From Candidatus Albibeggiatoa sp. nov. BB20 (lineage in GTDB: Bacteria > Pseudomonadota > Gammaproteobacteria > Beggiatoales > Beggiatoaceae), in assembly GCA_016744725.1 (NCBI GenBank), contig JADGDW010000113.1, forward strand, positions 1 to 15,925: a DNA stretch of 15,925 nt, in the 5' to 3' direction. The notes beneath the pieces are model-generated. The model searched no databases, was not told where the DNA came from, and saw nothing but the letters and a program-made list of their open reading frames with translations. Numbering within the stretch: the stretch's first letter is position 1; each line of letters begins with the position of its first letter. This document shows positions 6,640 through 13,800 of the stretch, one piece after another. The translations under genes and the position numbers were made by a program.

Positions 6640-7410
6640 ATGGGATTTTTGGCAGGAAAACGTGTACTTATTGTGGGTTTAGCCAGTAATCGTTCAATTG
6701 CATACGGCATTGCAAAAGCCATGCACCGTGAAGGCGCGGAATTAGCATTTACTTATCAAAATGAAAAATTAAAAGATCGCGTAACCAAAATGGCGGCGGA
6801 ATTTAATTCTAGCATTATAATGCCTTGCGATGTTGCGAGTGATAATGAAATTGCAGCGGTTTTTGAAACATTAAAACAATCGTGGGATAAGCTTGATAGC
6901 ATTATTCATTCTGTGGCATTTGCACCGGGTGAGGAGTTGAAAGGCGCGTATTTAGAAAATGCAACCCGTGAAGGCTTTTTAACTGCGCATGAAATCAGTT
7001 CTTACAGCTTTTCAGCCTTGGCCAAAGCTGGCAAAGATATGCTATCAGAAAATGGTTCAATGTTGACTTTAAGTTATTTAGGCGCGGTGCGTTCAATGCC
7101 AAATTACAATGTGATGGGTCTTGCCAAAGCCAGTTTAGAAGCCAACGTGCGTTTTATGGCGTATAGCTTGGGTGAAAAAGGAATTCGGGTGAATGGGATT
7201 TCAGCAGGGCCTATTCGTACTTTAGCTGCTTCAGGCATCGCTGATTTTAAGAGTATGTTGGATTATGTGAAAAATCGCACACCATTGAAGCGCAATGTTA
7301 CAACTGATGAAGTGGGTAATACTGCTGCATTCTTATGTTCTGATTTAGCGTCAGGCATTACAGGTGAAATTACTTATGTAGATTGTGGATTTAGCACCAC
7401 TGCAATGTAG
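6640..7410 (+). CDS. fabI: Enoyl-[acyl-carrier-protein] reductase (NADH), FabI
   Basis: FabI performs the last step of each round of type II fatty acid elongation: NADH-dependent reduction of trans-2-enoyl-ACP to acyl-ACP. The 256-aa product is a short-chain dehydrogenase fold very close to the enterobacterial enzyme. It opens MGFLAGKRVL and has a nucleotide-binding segment GLASNRSIAYGIA (13-25). The catalytic residues Y146, Y156 and K163 are all in place, followed by the SAGPIRTLAASGI segment (188-200). Residue 93 is Ala where E. coli has Gly; Ala is found here in other natural FabIs. The start at 6640 is chosen over the in-frame ATG at 6616. AAGGAG lies 6 nt before 6640, and the product then begins like known FabIs. 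It follows the DUF815 gene by 63 bp and is the last gene of this block before a terminator region. Confidence 0.96.
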   Translation: MGFLAGKRVLIVGLASNRSIAYGIAKAMHREGAELAFTYQNEKLKDRVTKMAAEFNSSIIMPCDVASDNEIAAVFETLKQSWDKLDSIIHSVAFAPGEELKGAYLENATREGFLTAHEISSYSFSALAKAGKDMLSENGSMLTLSYLGAVRSMPNYNVMGLAKASLEANVRFMAYSLGEKGIRVNGISAGPIRTLAASGIADFKSMLDYVKNRTPLKRNVTTDEVGNTAAFLCSDLASGITGEITYVDCGFSTTAM

Positions 7411-7419
7411 TTTTTTCAG

Positions 7420-7444
7420 GAGCATGAGTATCTTGCTTGTGCTC
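7420..7444. repeat. Stem-loop just after fabI
   Basis: GAGCATGAG (7420-7428) pairs with CTTGTGCTC (7436-7444), 9 pairs including G-T pairs, with a 7-nt loop. The T-run lies before it and not after, so it is not a canonical rightward terminator. It may protect the 3' end of the fabI mRNA. Confidence 0.4.
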
Positions 7445-7610
7445 TCCTCATGTTGTCTTATCTCCTTCAATTTCTATCTGTTCAACACTTTGGGCAGTTT
7501 TTAAATCATTCTAGCTATGTTTTTTAAGTACTTACATACTGGGTTGAATTAAACCAAACGGTATTCATGGTTATCAACAACAATAGTTTGATTAACCCTT
7601 TCTTAAAGTT

Positions 7611-7650
7611 AAAGCCTCACTTACACATGTAGATGGGGCTTTTTTGTTTT
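7611..7650 (+). terminator. Rho-independent terminator downstream of fabI
   Basis: The left arm, AAAGCCTCA with a following TTACA, pairs with TGTA and TGGGGCTTT with one mismatch (stem 7611-7642). A run of T with a single G (7640-7650) follows. It lies 200 bp after the fabI stop, with no gene between, and probably ends the DUF815-fabI transcript. Confidence 0.75.
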
Positions 7651-7745
7651 TAATAGATGTAGAAATTCAAAAAATTTTAGATATTCAGCAAAATAAAATT
7701 GAAAGTTGTCAGTCTTAATTTTTAAGACATTGCCAATATGCCTTG

Positions 7746-7785
7746 TTGACTATTCAAAGTAGACCGTTTTTTACTGGATAGTCAA
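7746..7785. repeat. Operator-like inverted repeat
   Basis: TTGACTATTCA (7746-7756) and TGGATAGTCAA (7775-7785) are complementary at 10 of 11 positions, the other being a G-T type pair. They are separated by 18 bp and end directly at a candidate -35 hexamer. The position suits a regulator site or a transcribed hairpin. No regulator gene is near. Confidence 0.45.
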
Positions 7786-7813
7786 TTGTTCTCTAAGTTT
7801 AGCTGTCTATATT
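7786..7813 (+). promoter_or_regulatory. Candidate sigma-70-type promoter for the exoprotein leader
   Basis: TTGTTC (7786-7791) and TATATT (7808-7813) are separated by 16 bp. That is two mismatches in the -35 and one in the -10 relative to consensus. The start would be near 7820, giving a leader of about 280 nt before the gene at 8099. Confidence 0.35.
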
Positions 7814-7835
7814 TATCAAATTAGGATAAATCATA

Positions 7836-7922
7836 ATGAAATGGTGGGAATTGTTTTTATTCAAAATGCCAGATAAACATCACAACTGGTCGCTCAAATT
7901 TTACCTCCATCTAATTATTTAA
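7836..7922 (+). CDS. Possible 28-aa leader peptide
   Basis: ATG at 7836 opens a 28-codon frame ending in TAA. AGGA lies 9 nt upstream (7823-7826), a usable ribosome binding site. The peptide starts MKWWELFLFKMPDKHHNW and ends in an aliphatic/aromatic tail. It holds three Trp (two adjacent), three His and three Phe. I recognise no family. Its place inside a leader, just before two hairpins, suggests a regulatory leader peptide, but it could equally be a chance frame. Function is not known. Confidence 0.25.
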   Translation: MKWWELFLFKMPDKHHNWSLKFYLHLII

Positions 7923-7949
7923 TGATGATGTTAAAAATAAGCAATAGAT

Positions 7950-7975
7950 TTCTTCGTCTTGAATAAAGACAAGAA
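7950..7975 (+). promoter_or_regulatory. Leader hairpin 1 upstream of the 891-aa exoprotein
   Basis: TTCTT (7950-7954) plus GTCTT (7956-7960) pair exactly with AAGAC and AAGAA (7966-7975). C7955 is bulged and the loop is GAATA. It begins 27 nt after the stop of the micro-ORF. Confidence 0.4.
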
Positions 7976-7981
7976 CAAAGA

Positions 7982-8032
7982 GGGACATTGCTCCTTAATA
8001 CTTCGACGAGTAATAAAGAGTGTCCCATTTTT
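7982..8032 (+). promoter_or_regulatory. Leader hairpin 2 followed by a T-run (attenuator-like)
   Basis: GGGACA (7982-7987) pairs with TGTCCC (8021-8026). Inside it, CTC pairs with GAG and TTAATACT with AGTAATAA (one mismatch), closed by the loop TCGACG. The stem is followed by ATTTTTAG. The short T-run makes it a weak intrinsic terminator candidate, placed 66 nt before the start of the exoprotein gene. It may be a transcription attenuator or simply a structured 5' untranslated region. Confidence 0.4.
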
Positions 8033-8098
8033 AGACTCAATACATAACCACGAGGTTTGATATGTCTAACTCAACATACCTGAACATAGGAGTGCATC

Positions 8099-10774
8099 AT
8101 GTCTGCATTAAGCTTAAGCAATAATCATACTTGCTGTCCACCTAAAAAATTGACTCAATTATCTAGTTATCTATTTATTTGGAGTTTAATTGCTATATTC
8201 CTTAGCTTTTTTCCTATAGCGGGTAGTGCCAATGATGAAACGCTCATTGTTGGTGTTGTTTTTCTCGATGCTAATGGAAATGGGTATTTTGAAGAAGGTG
8301 AATCTGTCCGAATGGGACATGATGTCTATTTAGAAGATTTAACTCTTATTAATCAAGGTAAAGGGGGTAGCTTCTATACGACAACTGATGAAAATGGTCA
8401 ATTCTACTTTAGAGTTCAAAGCATTGGTGATTATGAAATTTCCACTGATTTATTGGATATGCAATTAACCACGCCATTCTTTGCAGAGGAGTTTATGCCA
8501 CCACATAAAATTTCTGTGACAAAACAAGGTGAAACAGTTCAAGTTTTATTTGGTTTATCAGGCGATACATCTGGCGATTTGTTTATGAAAAATCGGGATA
8601 ATAGCGTCATCATTTATAATGAGCAGTATGGTTTGAGAGCAACGCCAAAGGCAGAAGGTCATGATGCAAAAGCGCTGACTCAAATGGAAACTCAACAACT
8701 AGATATCGAATCATTCACGGGAGCTAATAATGCAGCAGAAATTTTTCTTGCACCAAACGGTAGCACTCTATTAGGTGGTGGAGACGATAATACAAGAAGA
8801 ACTCGCGCTGATAATGATAATTTTACAGTTATAGTTGGGCAAAACGTGTCTACCACAGGCTCAGAAAATATCTTCAATGTTAATAAAAATCCTGATGGTA
8901 GTGTCTCGTTAGTCAATAAACAATATCCAACGGTGACAACAACTTTAGGGGAGAATGGTAGTTATACAATCACTGATTTAGAGTTTCCTGATCATGTTGT
9001 CAGTGTAGATGATAATGGTAATTTTGTTGTTTCAGATAGTGAATACCCTGACGCTTCTTTATCTGTTTCCCCAGATGGCACTCAAATAGTTCAAGATAAA
9101 GAATTTGAAGGTGTTTCGCTGCTCTTAAATGGTGACGATAATTATACAATTACAGATGAGGAGTTTCCTGATTTAGTTGCTACTTATAACCCTAATGATG
9201 AAAGCTATGTTGTTACTGATACAGTTGAAAATTTAACCGTTTATATTGATAGTCAAGGTAACTATACCGTTGTTGATAATGAAAGCGGTACTTGTATAGA
9301 AGTAACTAACTTGCGGTGGGATATTCTTAAGAGTATCGGTAACTTCATTAATAAAATAGCTAAATTCGTCGCTAAAATAGCTAAATTTGTCGCCAAAATA
9401 GCCAATTTCATCAAAAAAGCTTTACCCATCATTACCAAAGTCTTAAAAGTTGTCAGTATTGTTACCGCAGTATTAGCTCCTATTTTTCCACCTCTATGTC
9501 CTGTCTTATGTGCAATTTCTGCCTTTACAGGAAAACTTGCAACCTTCTTGGAAACCAGCTCTCCAGCAATTAATGCCTTTTTAGATAAGACAATTGATAT
9601 TGCAGAAAAAGTAGAAAAAGGTGCAAATAAAGTTGCTGCTTGGACAGAGCCAAAAGACGAGGATAAAAATACTAAACGAGCTATTCGGCGTATTCCACGT
9701 AACTCATTGGATACATTGAATTGTGAACCTCCTCCAACATTAGCATTGGATTATCTTGTGGGAGCTGCACATGATTCTTATCATATTCTAACTTGGGCTA
9801 CGCTTGCTGAATTTGGTAACCAAGGATTCAATATTTGGCGTACAACCAAACTTGATCCATCAGGTAATCCAATTAATTTAACTCAACTTAATGCTGAAAT
9901 GATTGCTGCCCAATCTGATACTCAATGGGGGACAACTTACAGCTTTAAAGATGAGCAAATTTCTGCCAATCAAACTTATTATTATGTCCTTGAGAATATT
10001 AATTCTGAAAGCGTTACAACTAAATATATGGATTTCGTTGCAACAGTTCAGTCTGCTTTAGTTAGCAAACCTATATGTTTATTATATGGTGTGCAAGATG
10101 AAGCTCTTAATGATAGCCAATTTTTCGTACACGACCTTGTGGAAAATGTAACTCGCAAATTAGGAGAATTACATCAAGGTTATGATATTGAAGCGATGGC
10201 TATTCACCCAATCACACAGCAGATTTTTGTGGCATCAGGTGATAATGCACAAGGTAGTCCTAAAGGCTATTTGTATCAGTTCAACCCAGAAACAGGTGAC
10301 TTGATTGCTATTGGTACAACTGGATTTAAAGGTGTAACCAGTTTAACTTTTGATGCGACTGGTGATGTATTGTGGGCATGGGCTGAACATGATGGTTTAG
10401 GACAAATCAATTCAAATACGGGCGAAGGTACACTTATCGCTCCATTCTCTTTTAAAGTTGGTGATTTACTTTGGAGTGCTGATAATTCATCGCTGTATGC
10501 CTCTTTTGGTTCACAGTTATGGCAGTACATTCCTGCAACAGGTGAATCACAAGTACTTTGCTCAAACTTACCTTATAAAACAGAAGCTTTAACCAAGTTA
10601 CCCCTTGCCATTTCTTCAGAAGGGTATTTGCTACTTGGTTCGCATCATACGGGCTTCCAATTACATGCGTTTGATGTAACAGATTGCAAATCTGTCATAA
10701 CGCGCGATGTTGAAATGCCTTTCGATGATGTTGAAGGATTAGCAATTTCTGACAAGGCGTGTGTCAACTATTAA
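8099..10774 (+). CDS. Large exported multidomain protein with amphipathic heptad array
   Basis: The 891-aa product is exported. Residues 22-44 form a signal peptide with a likely cut after GSA (44). Residues 50-150 resemble an SdrD-B/Cna-B-like domain, with a DANGNGYFEEGE acidic loop (57-68) and a TDENGQFYF turn. Residues 264-396 are about seven 20-residue repeats. Residues 415-442 form a cationic amphipathic segment with KIAKFVA twice, then KIANFIK. A hydrophobic stretch (about 441-485) with a CPVLC pair follows. Residues 547-650 look FN3-like, and 660-891 look like a beta-propeller (repeated W/F...G, LYQFNPETGDL, LWQYIPATGES). No C-terminal sorting signal is seen. AGGAG lies 6 nt before the ATG. 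A terminator follows, then a second exoprotein. I cannot assign a function. An adhesin, or a secreted protein with a membrane-active segment, would fit; both are inference. Confidence 0.8.
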   Translation: MSALSLSNNHTCCPPKKLTQLSSYLFIWSLIAIFLSFFPIAGSANDETLIVGVVFLDANGNGYFEEGESVRMGHDVYLEDLTLINQGKGGSFYTTTDENGQFYFRVQSIGDYEISTDLLDMQLTTPFFAEEFMPPHKISVTKQGETVQVLFGLSGDTSGDLFMKNRDNSVIIYNEQYGLRATPKAEGHDAKALTQMETQQLDIESFTGANNAAEIFLAPNGSTLLGGGDDNTRRTRADNDNFTVIVGQNVSTTGSENIFNVNKNPDGSVSLVNKQYPTVTTTLGENGSYTITDLEFPDHVVSVDDNGNFVVSDSEYPDASLSVSPDGTQIVQDKEFEGVSLLLNGDDNYTITDEEFPDLVATYNPNDESYVVTDTVENLTVYIDSQGNYTVVDNESGTCIEVTNLRWDILKSIGNFINKIAKFVAKIAKFVAKIANFIKKALPIITKVLKVVSIVTAVLAPIFPPLCPVLCAISAFTGKLATFLETSSPAINAFLDKTIDIAEKVEKGANKVAAWTEPKDEDKNTKRAIRRIPRNSLDTLNCEPPPTLALDYLVGAAHDSYHILTWATLAEFGNQGFNIWRTTKLDPSGNPINLTQLNAEMIAAQSDTQWGTTYSFKDEQISANQTYYYVLENINSESVTTKYMDFVATVQSALVSKPICLLYGVQDEALNDSQFFVHDLVENVTRKLGELHQGYDIEAMAIHPITQQIFVASGDNAQGSPKGYLYQFNPETGDLIAIGTTGFKGVTSLTFDATGDVLWAWAEHDGLGQINSNTGEGTLIAPFSFKVGDLLWSADNSSLYASFGSQLWQYIPATGESQVLCSNLPYKTEALTKLPLAISSEGYLLLGSHHTGFQLHAFDVTDCKSVITRDVEMPFDDVEGLAISDKACVNY
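8888..9286 (+). repeat. About seven 20-residue protein repeats
   Basis: Each unit follows a pattern like x-[ND]-G-[SN]-[YF]-[TV]-[IV]-x-D-x-E-[FY]-P-[DE] plus six mostly alternating hydrophobic residues. Examples are ENGSYTITDLEFPD, DNGNFVVSDSEYPD and DDNYTITDEEFPD. The alternating pattern and Asp/Gly turns suggest stacked beta hairpins or a beta-solenoid. The DNA copies are well diverged, so the array is old. Confidence 0.7.
9353..9415 (+). repeat. Three tandem 21-bp units coding the KIAKFVA heptads
   Basis: The units at 9353-9373 and 9374-9394 encode KIAKFVA identically and differ by only a few bases. The third (9395-9415) encodes KIANFIK. The unit length of 21 bp keeps frame, so copy number can change without breaking the gene. 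Confidence 0.75.
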
Positions 10775-10786
10775 TTTTTATCCATT

Positions 10787-10821
10787 CCAAGTGAGATAAC
10801 CCATTTCACTTGGGCTTTTTT
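10787..10821 (+). terminator. Rho-independent terminator between the two exoprotein genes
   Basis: CCAAGTGA (10787-10794) pairs perfectly with TCACTTGG (10806-10813) around an 11-nt loop and is followed by GC and six T (10816-10821). It lies 13 bp after the first exoprotein stop and 25 bp before the second start. A transcript from the first gene would therefore mostly end here. Read-through or a promoter hidden in the same 71 bp must feed the second gene. Confidence 0.85.
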
Positions 10822-10845
10822 AATATCATTATTTTAGGAGAATCA

Positions 10846-13800
10846 ATGATGAACATTTTATCGTTGAAGCACATCATTGCCTCAACTGTACTGGTAGGGG
10901 CACTTTTCAGTCACTCTGCTTCAGCTTTGCTAATTAATAGCTCTGCTGAGCAAACAGGTACAGAAGGCGTGAATGTTAGTTTTGGTGGAGCTAGCGTTGG
11001 TGTTGGTTATATTAAACGCTGGACAACAAGAGAATGTAAAAGAATATTGTTCATTAAAAAATGTAAAACTAAACATCACCAATCTGATGAAATTCAGATA
11101 AACTCATTAAGTTACACATGGAATTTTGGGGATGGAGATAGTTCTTCAGGGAGTGTTTCTACAGGTCGTAGCTATTTTAAAGATGGAGATGACAATTTAT
11201 TGATTCACGTACCTGCTCCACAACATGCCTACTTTGAACAAGGACTGTATGAGGCATCTCTAACAGTAAAAGCAAGTGGTAATTCAGATACCAGAAATAC
11301 AATGGTGATGGTTAGACCATCTGAGATTATATCATCTACTGCTAATGTGTGTGATAGTACTAAAGCGACAGCTATTTCTACAAGAACTCGTGGTAAATGG
11401 ACAGGAAAATGGAGAGACCAAAATGGCTTTCTCAAAACAGTACAAGATACTGATATTGTCCTTATTAAGAAAGGGCATACTGTTCAATTGCCTGAAGGTA
11501 ATCAACAACGCATTCAGGTAGCAGGTTTATGTATTGAGGGTTCACTTGCTACTGCTCGAAATAAAAACGCTAACGCATCTAACCATGTAGTACTGACTGC
11601 AAATGTTATTCGTAATAAGGGTACAATTGAAACATCTAATGGTGTTACTGGTTCAATAATTGGTAATAATTATTACAATGCAACTGATGCAGGTACTATT
11701 AGCATTTTTGCAGGTCGTTTTATCAATGACGGCATTATCGATGCAAAACGTGGAGGAGATGATGAACCTTATTCTTATTATGAAACTGGCAGCGGGGTCA
11801 TAAATGCTTGGGGTGGCGACGGTGGTCACATTGGTATTTTCCCAAATGAATTTATAAACTCAGGCTCATTGTCTGCTGGTGCAGGTGGTGATGCAACTCT
11901 ATTCAAAAGTTGGTCTCAGTTTGTTTATGGTAATGCGTATGCTGGACATGGTGGTGCTGTTCATATATCAGCTCGGAACTTAAATGAATCTGAAAGTTCT
12001 GGTAATTTAACAGCAGGCTGTGGTGGTAGTGCAGAAGCTGTTGGCGGTTGGAAACAAACGGTGAAAGTTAAACAAGCAGGATTCTTAACTTCTGCATCAT
12101 TTACAGGAAATTACTCAGGAAAACTATTTGACGTAGCAGGAGGTCATGGTGGTAATCTCAGTATCAATCTTAGCCATCTGGGTGGTGCTGCTGCAGGATG
12201 TGAAGGTCAAACTTACAATCATACTGAAGTGTATCCAACTGAATATATTCGTTATGAACCAACCATATTAACCGTAGATGAAACAACTCGTTTAACGAAT
12301 GCTAATACTATTTATATCTACGCTGGCGATGATGCTGAAGTAGATTTGCGTAGACTTGCTCCTAATGCAGTGCAAGCACACAAAAATATCGTATTGAGTG
12401 TAGGTGAAAACAGCACGATTGATTTACGTGGTGTAAGCAATAAAGTATTCCAAGCTGCTGAAAAAGTAGAAGTCTATGCAGACAATATATTACTTGATGA
12501 TGGTGTCACTATGGAAGATTTAGCTGATGCACCAGAAGTTACGGTTAGTCCTAGCAAAATCTTATACTTTGCAGATTTACATTATCAAGCCCAAGCAAAA
12601 AGTCAAGCAAGTAGTGTATTGCCAGTTCAAGTCACAATCTTAAATAATGGTCCCAAAGCAGATACCTATACAATTGCTGCACAAGATGGTAAAAGCTGGC
12701 TTAGCCCAACATATCCAACAGAAATTAATGTAAATGGTTTACGTCGTTCAGATGTTATCTTTAATCTAGGCTTACCGGGGCTTACTAATGAGCAATCAGA
12801 ATTAACAGTCACGGTCACATCTCAATCTGATCCAACAGTTAAAAAACAAGCGATTATTCGAGTTGGTGTTGAACAACCTGAAATTATTACGCCACGCGAT
12901 GGTAGAAAAGCAGATGTATCCATTGTATTAGATGCTCATTATCTCATCGAAGACAAACTTGATGATGTTGCTGATAGCTTAACAAAACTATTGATTGCTA
13001 GAGGTTCTATTTCTCCAACTGATAGCGAACTTGAAGATTGGTTAAATCAATTTACTGAAGAAAATCCGCCAACTAAAAACGCTTACCTAGAGTTCATACA
13101 GCAATTTCAACCCGAAGAGCCACCAACATTACCCATTATTGAGTTAATTACATTTGCTAATAATGTAGCAACAACACGGGTCGTAACTGATAATTTAGGT
13201 GAAGTTATTGGGCGTATTCGAGCATTACAAACATCTGAATCAGATACATGTGACTCGAACTCAGTTGAAGCAGTCGAATATGCCGCAACAAACCTTAAAG
13301 AAGGTGCTCATTTATTCTTAGCAACAGCGACTAATCCAACTAAGGATATGGATGCGGTTATCCAAACGCTTCAACAAAACCTTATTAAAACGCATGTATT
13401 ACTTGCCAAACCATGTGATGAAAGTTCAAATTCTGCTTTAGCCTATCAAGAATTAAGCGAAGAAACAGGCGGCTTTTTCCTTGTCACAACTCAAGATAGA
13501 GAAAGCGACTTGGCTATATTAGACCATGTACTTAATATGACAGTGAGTACAGGAAAGTTCTCTGCAAGCGGTGCAATCTTTGACGAGCAAGGCAATCCTC
13601 TTGTTGGTGCAAAAGTTGAAGCTGGCGGTATTATCACAAAAACTGATGAGAATGGTGAATGGTTTATCACAGGCTTACCAGAAGAAGAGCATACATTAAA
13701 AGTGAATATGAATGGATATGTATTTGAACCTATCAAATTTATTACTAGTCATAATTCACCAGAAGTCACGATTGCTGTTCCAGCTCCACGCTCTGCGCTT

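Noticed and set aside
6916..6918. Ala93 of FabI as a triclosan-resistance change
   Set aside because: Position 93 is Gly in E. coli, and substitutions there matter, but Ala at this site occurs in other natural FabI enzymes. It does not show resistance.
10810..10845. Second exoprotein starting at TTG 10810
   Set aside because: The codon lies inside the terminator stem and has no ribosome binding site. ATG 10846/10849 has AGGAG and begins a proper signal peptide.
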